Of a stretch of DNA of 11,666 nt, positions 5,170 to 10,984 are shown piece by piece. The stretch is from CALMKX01 sp044869955 (GTDB taxonomy: Bacteria > Acidobacteriota > Thermoanaerobaculia > Multivoradales > SZUA-115). The first letter of the stretch is position 1, and every line of letters begins with the position of its first letter. The stretch lies in contig JBIOYC010000196.1 of the NCBI GenBank assembly GCA_044869955.1, forward strand, positions 1 through 11,666, given 5' to 3'. The position numbers and the translations under genes were made by a program. The notes beneath the pieces are model-generated. The model was not told the origin of the DNA. It ran no database searches and was given only the letters and a program-made list of their open reading frames with translations.

Positions 5170-6513
5170 TCACTCCGACTGGAACACCAGCTCGAGGCCG
5201 TTCGGATCCCGCACGCTGAACTGGCGGCCGCCGTAGAACGGCTCGTAGAGGTCCTCCAGGAAGCAGAGCTCCGGCCCGTCGAGGGGCTCTCCGGCGAGGC
5301 GGGCCCGGGCTGCTTCGAGCTGTCGGGTCTTGAAGAGGCCGTAGAGCTCTTCGATCTGGCTCGTCCGGAACCAGAGCGCAACCTGGTTCGCCGGCCGGCT
5401 GCCCCGGGATTGCACCATCAGCTCGGCCTGGCCGAGGGAGAGGGTCGCCCAGTCCATCGCGCCGACTTCCGGATGGCGCGCGTGCAGGGCGAAGCCGAGG
5501 GACGTGTAGCACGCCACGGTGGCGTCCACGTCCGCCACGCACAGCATCGGCGTAACCGGCCGGTGGACCGACTCTCCGAACGTGCCCGGCCGGTCCACTG
5601 GTCGCGTCGCCGCGACCGCCGCGGGCAGCTTTGCTCCGGCCGCCTCGAGCAGGCGCATCGCCCCGAGATCGCCGCGGAGCATGGCCACCGCCAGCGGCGT
5701 GCGCCCCTGCTCGTCCTCGGCCTCCAGGTCCGCACCGAGCTCGATCAGCAGCTGCGCCATCTCGTACTGCGGGGCCTTGGCCGTGAGGCCGTCGGGGGCC
5801 GCCAGGGCGAAGTGCAGTGGCGTCTGCCCCTGCTCGAAGCGCGACCGGCGATGAGACAGGCAGCCCGGATCCTCCTCGACCAGGCACTGGACGACCTCTG
5901 CGTCCCCTACGGCGATGGCTGAGAAGATCTGGTGCCGGGCGCCGCGGGTGAGCAAGAGCGCCACCACTTCCGGGTTGACCTCCGTGCCAGGGCCCACGGC
6001 CCAGCCGATCACCCCGGCCTGGTGGACGTCGCCGAAGCCGTGCACGTCGCCACCGGCGTCGAGCAGGGCACGGACGGTGTCGAGGTGACCGCCCGCGGCG
6101 GCGAAGTGCAGGGCCGTGGCCTGGTCGGCGTGATCGCGCTGGTGGAGATCGGCGCCGTGCTCGAGCAGCACGCGCACGCAGCCGGCGTGCGCCACGGCGG
6201 CGTGGAGTCCGGTTCTGCCGGTGCGGTCGCGCTCGTGGGCCAGCGGTGGTTCCACGCGAAACAGCGCCCGCAGCGTGACCTCGTCACCGGCTCGGCAGGC
6301 CGCGAAGAACGCCTCGAGGTCCGGCGCCCGCCGGCGATCGACCTCGGTTTTGAGCGCCCGCCAGCTCGGATAGCCGTGCTGCCGAGCCACGGCAAGCTGA
6401 GCCGCTGCGAGCTGAGCGGCCGGGTCAGCGGCTCGCAGGGCGCGGAGGCGTTCCTTCGCCAGCTTCCTGAGGTAGTCGAGGGACGGGCGGTCGGGGAGAC
6501 TGGAGCTCGACAT
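5170..6513 (-). CDS. Ankyrin-repeat protein fused to a C-terminal VOC (glyoxalase-like) domain
   Basis: A 447-aa soluble protein. Residues 1-60 form a helical N-terminus of the kind heading many ankyrin proteins (LPDRPSLDYLRKLAKERLRA ... QLAVARQHGYPSWRALKTEV). Residues about 65-295 hold ankyrin repeats, including TGLHAAVAHAGCVRVLLEHG (101-120), TALHFAAAGGHLDTVRALLD (133-152), TPLHFALAAP...MAQLLIELGADL (231-263) and TPLAVAMLRGDLGAMRLLEA (272-291). Residues about 319-447 form a VOC domain running from VTPMLCVADVDATVACYTSL to FSVRDPNGLELVFQSE, closer to bleomycin-resistance-like members than to metal dioxygenases, since the usual first-strand His is absent. GGAAGGAAGG precedes the ATG. I infer a protein-interaction module carrying a small-molecule-binding domain; the ligand is unknown. 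Confidence 0.88.
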   Translation of the reverse strand: MSSSSLPDRPSLDYLRKLAKERLRALRAADPAAQLAAAQLAVARQHGYPSWRALKTEVDRRRAPDLEAFFAACRAGDEVTLRALFRVEPPLAHERDRTGRTGLHAAVAHAGCVRVLLEHGADLHQRDHADQATALHFAAAGGHLDTVRALLDAGGDVHGFGDVHQAGVIGWAVGPGTEVNPEVVALLLTRGARHQIFSAIAVGDAEVVQCLVEEDPGCLSHRRSRFEQGQTPLHFALAAPDGLTAKAPQYEMAQLLIELGADLEAEDEQGRTPLAVAMLRGDLGAMRLLEAAGAKLPAAVAATRPVDRPGTFGESVHRPVTPMLCVADVDATVACYTSLGFALHARHPEVGAMDWATLSLGQAELMVQSRGSRPANQVALWFRTSQIEELYGLFKTRQLEAARARLAGEPLDGPELCFLEDLYEPFYGGRQFSVRDPNGLELVFQSE

Positions 6514-6625
6514 GGAGACCTTCCTTCCAGTTTCGCCCGGCGTCCGCGTCTCTCGGGCTGGAAGTCAGGTTCTGTGACGGCGGAATCCTGGGGTGGGTTC
6601 GACCCTTCACGCGGACCGTGGGCCG

Positions 6626-6675
6626 CCCTGGCCGGCCGGGTGAACTCTAGCCCACCGCGGCCGGCCTCGCCAGGG
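6626..6675. terminator. Large bulged inverted repeat downstream of the LysE gene
   Basis: Arms CCCTG / GCCGGCC / GGGTG (6626-6642) pair with CACC / GGCCGGC / CCAGGG (6653-6675) across small bulges, with a loop of about ten bases. It lies 17 bases after the exporter stop on the minus strand and upstream of the ankyrin gene. It has no T-run, so it may be a Rho-independent-like terminator of the GC-rich type or simply a structured intergenic element. Confidence 0.4.
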
Positions 6676-6691
6676 CTTCGGCCGGAGCGGG

Positions 6692-7315
6692 TCAGTGCGA
6701 CCGGCTGGCCGCCACGTAAGCACCGAGCCCGACCAGGGCCGCCCCGGAAGCCTGACGCTGCCTTCTGCGCCACAGAGGGGAGGTCCGCAGGCGACGTTCT
6801 AGCGGAACGGCTGCGAGCACGACGACGAGATCCGCCGTGGTGTTCAGGGTGACCGAGATTGCACCCAGGAGCACGAACTGGGGCACCAGGGGAAAGGCGC
6901 GGTCGACGAACTGGGGGATGAACGCCAGGAAGAAGAGGGCGGTCTTGGGATTGAGCACCTCGGTCAGGACTCCCTGCCAGAAAGGGCTCCCGGCGGGAGG
7001 CGCCGGTGCCTCGGGAGCGAAGTCCGGGTCCCGCTCAAGGAGGGTCCGGAGACCGAGGTAAATCAGGTAGGCGGCACCCAGGTACTTCACGAAGAGGAAC
7101 ACCGTGGCAGAACGGGCGAGGATGGCGGACAGCCCCAGGGCAGCGGCGACCACGTGCGCCATGCCACCGAGAGCCGTGCCGAAGGACGACGCCAGGCCGT
7201 CTGCGCGTCCGCCCCGAAGACTGCGGGCGAGCACGTAGAGCATGCCCGGGCCCGGTGAGACGGCGAGAAGCGCAGCGGCGGACAGAAAGAGCAGGAAGTG
7301 GCTGAGGTCGGGCAT
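6692..7315 (-). CDS. LysE/RhtB family amino-acid exporter
   Basis: A 207-aa, six-helix membrane transporter of the LysE/RhtB family, which exports amino acids or related small molecules from the cytoplasm. It has the hallmark N-terminus SAAALLAVSPGPGMLYVLARS (PGP at 21-23), then a G-rich helix pair (SSFGTALGGMAHVVAAALGL), KYLGAAYLIYLGLRTL (77-92) and LNPKTALFFLAFIPQFV (121-137). The length is typical. I chose the ATG at 7315, preceded by GGAGCTCCT, over an in-frame ATG at 7516, because the extra 67 residues are low-complexity and not family-like. The transported compound is not predictable. It is divergent from the VOC remnant upstream, from which it may once have shared a promoter region. 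Confidence 0.9.
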   Translation of the reverse strand: MPDLSHFLLFLSAAALLAVSPGPGMLYVLARSLRGGRADGLASSFGTALGGMAHVVAAALGLSAILARSATVFLFVKYLGAAYLIYLGLRTLLERDPDFAPEAPAPPAGSPFWQGVLTEVLNPKTALFFLAFIPQFVDRAFPLVPQFVLLGAISVTLNTTADLVVVLAAVPLERRLRTSPLWRRRQRQASGAALVGLGAYVAASRSH

Positions 7316-7478
7316 AGGAGCTCCAGGGTCCAGGTGGGAATCGACACGACGGGACAGGAGGAGACTACTCGGCTCGGGCTGCTGCCGCGGGAGGGCCTGG
7401 CGATCCGCCGAGGCAGCCGAGGAGGAACGTGGAGACACGCTCAGGAACGAAGCCTCACAGCCGCTCCTTCCACCCAGC

Positions 7479-7556
7479 CTCCCCATCGGTGCAGTCCACC
7501 TCAGCGTCTCGGACATCGGGCGAGCCTCGGCCTTCTATCGCGAGGTCGTGGGGATG
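7479..7556 (+). pseudogene. 5' remnant of a VOC (catechol 2,3-dioxygenase-like) gene
   Basis: The plus-strand frame reads LPIGAVHLSVSDIGRASAFY and then REVVGM, a textbook first beta-alpha unit of VOC proteins; compare the general pattern 'IGxVHLxVxDLxRxxxFYRxVLG'. The His of VHL (7497-7499) is the position of the first metal ligand in dioxygenase members. After Met (7554-7556) the similarity stops, and the sequence becomes the reverse complement of the ICMT-like gene's 3' end. No start codon with a ribosome-binding site remains in frame nearby. I read it as the truncated head of a gene that was divergent from the LysE exporter and lost its remaining ~100 codons or more when the minus-strand operon arrived. 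The 7316-7478 gap has no other feature I can support. Confidence 0.65.
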
Positions 7557-8088
7557 TGGGGCCTGGGCCGCAGCTTGGGCCACCAGCGCCGCACCCGCTG
7601 GCAGTAGGCGTCGTAGTCCTCGCCGAAGCTCCGGCGCAACGTCGGCTCCTCGTACCCCAGGACGAAGAGGTGCATGAGCAGCAGGAAGCCCCGGCGTAGG
7701 CGAGGAGCGCGCCGGAGCGATAGAGGAGGGCGGCGCCGGCGAGGGCCAGGCCCGCGCCCAGGTACTTTGGGTTGCGCAGGTAGCGGTAGGGGCCGCGCAC
7801 CACCAGGCGGCGTGGCGGGTCGAAGGGTGCCGGGGTCCCGTGTCCGAGAACGGCGAAGCTCAGGATGCACCACACGGCGAGCCCGGCCCCGGCCAGGGTC
7901 GCGATCGCTCCCAAGACCTCCGGGAGCCCCAGTCGCTCCGGCCTGGCCACCCCCGCCCAGGCCAGAGCCCGCACCGGCAGGCAGACGAGCACCACGCCGA
8001 TGAAGACCGTGGCGTATGCGATCGTACGGAGCAGAACACCGATCATCGGCCACGGTCCGGGGCTCTTTGCCATGCCTTGTCCGTCCAT
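7535..8088 (-). pseudogene. ICMT-like membrane methyltransferase, copy 1, frameshifted
   Basis: Close paralog of the intact copy at 10300-10797. One frame carries the N-terminal part from the start to SGALLAYA; the other carries the C-terminal part (FLLLMHLFVLGYEEPTLRR to the WWP motif). Aligning the copies, this one lacks a single base at about 7689-7693: the intact copy has GCCCGTGGCATAGG where this one has GCCCCGGCGTAGG. The break lies between the GPYRYLRNPKYLG motif and the EEPTLRRSFGEDYDAY motif, both needed for activity in the family, so the gene is probably dead, unless the change is a sequencing error. The start at 8088 shares a base with the stop of the upstream SRPBCC gene (TGATG); an internal ATG at 8046 matches the paralog's N-terminus better. 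The last seven or so residues come from beyond the homology with copy 2. Confidence 0.8.
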
Positions 8089-8549
8089 CAGGTCAGCCTG
8101 TTTCGTCGGCTCGCCGGTCCCAGCGCCTGCGCGAGCAGCTCGAGGGCCTGTGTCCATCCGGAGGTGTGCGACGGCACCGCCTCCTCATCCGGCAGCTGGG
8201 TGTGGGTCACCACCACTTCGGTGTTTCCCTGGCCGGCGAGAAACTCCACGGTCACCAGGGACTCCTGGTGATGGGTGGCGTCCGAGATCCAGGTGAAAAC
8301 CAATCGTCTCGGGCGATCGATCACCTGATAGACGCCGGAGTGCACAAGGGGCCCGCCAGCGTGGTGCATGACCACCTCGAAGGCGCCGCCTACCCACGGA
8401 TCGACCCTGGCCGTGGAGCTCGGGATGCCGCCGGGGCGCATCCATACGGCGAGGCTGGCAGGATCCAGCCAGGCATCGAAGACCAGCTCGGCGGGTGCAG
8501 AGATCGCCCGCCGCACGGTCACTCCCGGGGTGTTGGTCACAACTGTCAT
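8088..8549 (-). CDS. AHSA1/SRPBCC domain protein
   Basis: A 153-aa single-domain protein of the START/SRPBCC superfamily, AHSA1-like branch, a fold with a deep hydrophobic ligand pocket. Visible elements are the opening VTVRRAISAPAELVFDAWLD and the WMRPGGI segment. They are followed by GGAFEVVM, HSGVYQVIDRPRRLVFTW, VTVEFLAGQGNTEVVVTH, and the C-terminal helix SHTSGWTQALELLAQAL with the usual Gly-Trp. The length is typical. GGAAGGGAAAAGG precedes the ATG. The stop shares its A with the next start (TGATG). Within the operon it is the only soluble putative ligand-binding protein, so a role in presenting or sensing a hydrophobic substrate of the methyltransferases is conceivable, but this is inference from context. 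Confidence 0.87.
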   Translation of the reverse strand: MTVVTNTPGVTVRRAISAPAELVFDAWLDPASLAVWMRPGGIPSSTARVDPWVGGAFEVVMHHAGGPLVHSGVYQVIDRPRRLVFTWISDATHHQESLVTVEFLAGQGNTEVVVTHTQLPDEEAVPSHTSGWTQALELLAQALGPASRRNRLT

Positions 8550-8588
8550 CGCCTTTTCCCTTCCTGGTCGCCGCGCCGTCCGCTTCGC

Positions 8589-8771
8589 TCAGAAGAGGGT
8601 GATCAAGGCGACGCTCAGGCCGGCGTAGATTGCGATGATCACCCAGAAATACTCTGGAGAATCCTCCCTCGAGACCGTTCGCCCCCAAGGACCGGACTTG
8701 GCGTACACCTCACCCTGGAGGGCGGCAAAGAGGGTGTAGAGACCCACCAGGGCGCCCAACATCTTGAACAT
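8589..8771 (-). CDS. Small membrane protein, 60 aa
   Basis: A 60-aa protein with two hydrophobic helices, about residues 3-17 (KMLGALVGLYTLFAA) and 42-59 (FWVIIAIYAGLSVALITL). They are joined by a polar loop GEVYAKSGPWGRTVSREDSPEY. GAGGAG lies six bases before the ATG, which is strong support for a real gene despite its size. Only two bases separate it from the stop of the 80-aa gene. The 38-base gap before the SRPBCC gene is the largest within the operon. I recognise no named family, and the function is unknown. Because the GEVYAK/WGRTV loop is conserved-looking, it could contact a partner, but nothing in the sequence names one. Confidence 0.75.
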   Translation of the reverse strand: MFKMLGALVGLYTLFAALQGEVYAKSGPWGRTVSREDSPEYFWVIIAIYAGLSVALITLF

Positions 8772-8773
8772 GA

Positions 8774-9016
8774 CTACTCCTCGCGGCGCCGGAGGCTTTC
8801 CACCGCCACTTTGATCAGACCGACGATCACACCCATGCCAGCGATGGGCACAGTGGCTACGGCCAGGAGGCCCAACCCGATCGGATTGCCATCGGCCGGA
8901 CCGAACGCAACGTAGAGCAAGAGGGGCGACACACCGGCAAACCCGAGGGCAACACTCCAGGCCACGATCCGCGATCCAGGCCACCGGCGAATCAGCGCTT
9001 CCTCGCTGACGCTCAT
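8774..9016 (-). CDS. Small membrane protein, 80 aa
   Basis: An 80-aa protein with two predicted transmembrane helices, roughly residues 17-37 (IVAWSVALGFAGVSPLLLYVA) and 46-70 (IGLGLLAVATVPIAGMGVIVGLIKV), a cytosolic-looking charged N-terminus (SVSEEALIRRWPGSR) and a basic tail (ESLRRREE). The ATG overlaps the stop of the 132-aa membrane gene as ATGA, which fixes the start; GAGGGG lies about ten bases before it. Longer in-frame extensions to 9457 pass through the neighbouring gene in another frame and are shadows. No family is recognised; the operon position suggests a subunit or accessory of a membrane complex. Confidence 0.75.
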   Translation of the reverse strand: MSVSEEALIRRWPGSRIVAWSVALGFAGVSPLLLYVAFGPADGNPIGLGLLAVATVPIAGMGVIVGLIKVAVESLRRREE

Positions 9017-9411
9017 GATCGGCTGCCCCTCGCCTGTTTCCTGGCCAGCTTCGAGGTGAGGTTGCCTGCGAGCGCCCCGAACAGCGCGCAGGGGAGGCCG
9101 ACGAACAACGCGATGACGACCTCGAAGGGCCACAGGTTGTGGGAGGTTGGATCCTCGAGACCGTCCACGATCACCCGTGCGAGCACGGCGGCCGGCACCG
9201 CTGCGCCCAGCAGCGCGGTCACTTGCCAGGAGGTGGCGGCACCGCGTGAGCGCAGCAAGAACGCCGCGAGGACCACCAACAACAAGCCAGGCTGCAGGAG
9301 AGTGCTCGGCAAGCTGACCTGTGCGTACGGGATCTGCCAGTGAGGAAGACCCACCGCCAGGAAGCTCGAGAGGAAGGCAGCTGCCAACCAGCCGGGCCGG
9401 CTCGGATTCAT
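9013..9411 (-). CDS. Four-helix membrane protein, 132 aa
   Basis: A 132-aa integral membrane protein with helices at about 7-24, 36-54, 63-83 and 94-116. Notable conserved-looking loops are LPHWQIPYAQVSLPSTL (22-38) and RVIVDGLEDPTSHNLWPFE (79-97), the latter rich in polar residues that might line a binding site. I have seen proteins of this type annotated only as hypothetical. Both ends use ATGA overlaps: the start with the upstream methyltransferase stop and the stop with the 80-aa gene start, so it is firmly embedded in the operon. The function is unknown. A partner or substrate-handling role for the methyltransferases is a context guess. Confidence 0.8.
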   Translation of the reverse strand: MNPSRPGWLAAAFLSSFLAVGLPHWQIPYAQVSLPSTLLQPGLLLVVLAAFLLRSRGAATSWQVTALLGAAVPAAVLARVIVDGLEDPTSHNLWPFEVVIALFVGLPCALFGALAGNLTSKLARKQARGSRS

Positions 9412-10313
9412 GGCCGCCTCGGGTCGTGAGCCGGCCCGGCGACGCGGGCGACGGCAACGCGATAGAACTCGTAGCCCCGCATGGCGCTCGCTCTCCGACG
9501 GAAATACCGCGCCCGATAGTCGGCCGCGCCGACGTCCTCCTCGAGCTCGAGCCCGCGGCCTACGAGGAAGCCGGACAGACGCGAAGGATCCAGACCGAAG
9601 GTCCAGGTCTCGCCCGATGCCTCGAGTTTCGCAAATGTCCTCACCATGCCGTCAAACGCCTCTGGCACCTCGAGCACTCGGCGATCGACGTAGGTGAAGA
9701 TCACCGTGTTGCCGCCCCGCGAGCCCGCGCACCAGCGCAGCGTCGTGTCCACGGCGCTCTGGCCGAGGTAGTTGGTGACTCCCTCCCAGACGAAAAGGGT
9801 GGGCCGGCGGGACTCGAAGCCGGCCGCGGTCATCGTGCTCGGCAAGGGCTCGACGTTGAAGTCGATGGGGACAAAGCGCACGTGACTCGGCAGCGAGCCC
9901 AGCGCGGATTCGACCTGCTGCCGTTTCGCCGCGGAGGTGGCGGGGTGGTCGACCTCGAAGACCGTGGCTCCGGCCATCGCCGCCATCCGATAGGCACGGG
10001 CGTCGAACCCGGCGCCGAGCAGGACCACCTGCTCCACGCCGGACCGCAGGCTCGCCTCGGCCAGGTCGTCGATGAGGCGGGTCCGGGCAACGCCCGAGGT
10101 CCGCGCCCCCGGCCAGCGATGGTCGATCCAGGCGGGGATGAGGCCGCCCACGAGAGGCAGCCGCGAGAGGGCGACCGCGAAGCGAAGCCCAGGCGGCAGA
10201 AAGCCCCGCGCGAACCGATCGTCGAACAAGCGTCGCCTCGCGGGCAGCGCCGACTCCAGGGCTCGAAAGAGCGCCATGTACTGTGCCGTTCGGCTCGCCT
10301 CACGTTCCCGCAT
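9408..10313 (-). CDS. Class I SAM-dependent methyltransferase, leucine carboxyl methyltransferase (PPM1-like) family
   Basis: A 301-aa soluble methyltransferase of the LCM/TIGR00027 group, which uses S-adenosylmethionine. Motifs in order are RFARGFLPP (34-42), the cofactor loop VVLLGAGFDARAYR (96-109), the acidic ribose-binding EVDHPATSAAKR (120-131), PIDFNVEP (149-156) and FVWEGVTNYL (174-183), followed by a C-terminal helical and strand region ending with YEFYRVAVA. All signature positions are intact and the length is normal. Bacterial members are mostly uncharacterised; some act in polyketide or other secondary metabolism (family knowledge). GAGG precedes the ATG, which overlaps the upstream ICMT-like gene by 14 bases, and the stop overlaps the next start (ATGA). 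The substrate is unknown. Confidence 0.9.
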   Translation of the reverse strand: MREREASRTAQYMALFRALESALPARRRLFDDRFARGFLPPGLRFAVALSRLPLVGGLIPAWIDHRWPGARTSGVARTRLIDDLAEASLRSGVEQVVLLGAGFDARAYRMAAMAGATVFEVDHPATSAAKRQQVESALGSLPSHVRFVPIDFNVEPLPSTMTAAGFESRRPTLFVWEGVTNYLGQSAVDTTLRWCAGSRGGNTVIFTYVDRRVLEVPEAFDGMVRTFAKLEASGETWTFGLDPSRLSGFLVGRGLELEEDVGAADYRARYFRRRASAMRGYEFYRVAVARVAGPAHDPRRP

Positions 10314-10797
10314 GGTGTCCTCGAAGGGGCCACCAACGCCCTACCTGCCGGCAGTAGGCGTCGTAGTCCTCGCCGAAGGTGCGGCGCAACGTTGGCTCCT
10401 CGTACCCCAGGACGAAAAGGTGCAGGAGCAGCAGGAAGCCCGTGGCATAGGCGAGAAGCGCACCGGACCGATAGAAGAGCGCGGCGCCGGCGAGGGCCAG
10501 GCCCGCGCCCAGGTACATGGGGTTGCGCACGTAACGATAGGGACCGCGCACCACCAGGCGGCGCGGCGGGTCGAAGGGCGCCGGCGTGCCTCGGCCCTGA
10601 ACGACGAAGGCCAGGATGCACCAGACCGCCAGCCCAGCTCCGCAGACGGTCGAGACTGCTGCCACCAGCTCCAGGGCCCCGAAACCCTCCGGTCTCGATA
10701 CCCCCGCCCAGGCCAGCGTCCGGGCGGGCAGGTAGACGAGCAGGAAGCCGATGAAGACCGTGGCGTAGACCAGGGCTCGGATCAGGACGGCGATCAT
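10300..10797 (-). CDS. ICMT-like membrane methyltransferase, copy 2 (intact)
   Basis: A 165-aa integral membrane protein of the isoprenylcysteine carboxyl methyltransferase / phospholipid methyltransferase superfamily. Helices lie at about 7-28, 42-66, 95-110 and 113-130. The SAM-binding signature GPYRYVRNPMYLG (85-97) and the C-terminal EEPTLRRTFGEDYDAYCRQV with GRWWP (133-157) are complete. The family methylates lipophilic or prenylated substrates at the membrane; the bacterial substrate is usually unknown. It is the first gene of the minus-strand operon, about 54 bases downstream of the inferred transcription start, with only a weak ribosome-binding site. A frameshifted paralog lies at the far end of the same operon. 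The central segment TPAPFDPPRRLVVRGPYRY is identical in both copies. Confidence 0.9.
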   Translation of the reverse strand: MIAVLIRALVYATVFIGFLLVYLPARTLAWAGVSRPEGFGALELVAAVSTVCGAGLAVWCILAFVVQGRGTPAPFDPPRRLVVRGPYRYVRNPMYLGAGLALAGAALFYRSGALLAYATGFLLLLHLFVLGYEEPTLRRTFGEDYDAYCRQVGRWWPLRGHHAGT

Positions 10798-10816
10798 GGC
10801 GCGGGAGCCGGGTTCT

Positions 10817-10828
10817 CCGACCGGTCGG
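10817..10828. promoter_or_regulatory. Perfect 12-bp palindrome in the operon leader
   Basis: CCGACCGGTCGG is a perfect palindrome about 20 bases upstream of the first operon ATG, within the inferred 5' untranslated region. It could be a repressor operator or a small RNA stem. Confidence 0.4.
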
Positions 10829-10848
10829 GCGATCGGCAGTATGGTGGT

Positions 10849-10858
10849 TGCTCGAGCA
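10849..10858. promoter_or_regulatory. 10-bp palindrome at the transcription start
   Basis: TGCTCGAGCA is a perfect palindrome next to the -10 element and at the expected start point of the minus-strand operon, a classic place for a repressor site. The XhoI-like core CTCGAG is frequent in GC-rich DNA, so chance cannot be excluded. Confidence 0.4.
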
Positions 10859-10886
10859 CGGTAGCCGGCCAGAGGTTACGTGTCAA
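10858..10886 (-). promoter_or_regulatory. Promoter of the seven-gene minus-strand operon
   Basis: On the minus strand a perfect -35 TTGACA (10881-10886) is followed by exactly 17 bases and TACCGT (10858-10863), which keeps the key T1, A2 and T6 of the -10 consensus. It predicts transcription from about 10851 and a leader of ~54 bases. Confidence 0.55.
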
Positions 10887-10910
10887 GACGACGGGGGACA
10901 GGGATCCGGT

Positions 10911-10959
10911 CTTCGTCCCGTAGGGACGTTTGTCGGTAGCGAGGCATTTCAGGTCCTCG
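10911..10959. repeat. Two-hairpin dispersed repeat, decayed copy C
   Basis: CGTCCC-GTA-GGGACG (10914-10928) and the following GGTAGCGAGGC match the first half of the repeat at 3365-3418 and 3574-3627. The second hairpin is degenerate here (GAGGCATTTCAGGTCCTC). It lies just upstream of the operon promoter. Confidence 0.6.
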
Positions 10960-10960
10960 A

Positions 10961-10984
10961 CGACACCCCTTCGGAGAGGTGTCG
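10961..10984. repeat. UUCG-loop stem
   Basis: CGACACCCC-TTCG-GAGAGGTGTCG gives nine base pairs capped by a C(UUCG)G tetraloop, with two bulged A residues in the 3' arm. The UUCG loop is present only in plus-strand RNA. It directly follows repeat copy C, and further arms GGTAAG (10984-10989) and CTTACC (11006-11011) adjoin it. Confidence 0.5.

Noticed and set aside
5051..5887. 278-codon minus-strand open frame
   Set aside because: Lies in another frame of the ankyrin/VOC gene and the hydrolase end; low-complexity composition.
5932..6852. 306-codon plus-strand open frame opposite the ankyrin gene
   Set aside because: Mirror of the ankyrin repeats; no ribosome-binding site, no recognisable domain.
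7316..7516. 67-codon N-terminal extension of the LysE exporter
   Set aside because: Not family-like, and it overlaps the VOC remnant; the ATG at 7315 has its own GGAG and the typical LysE N-terminus.
8016..8915. 299-codon plus-strand open frame
   Set aside because: Antisense to the SRPBCC gene and small membrane genes, which have good ribosome-binding sites and coupling.
9321..10754. Very long plus-strand open frame (477 codons) opposite the methyltransferase genes
   Set aside because: It is antisense to genes with clear family motifs and ATGA junctions. Its translation is Arg/Pro/Gly-rich without domains; such frames arise from high third-position GC.
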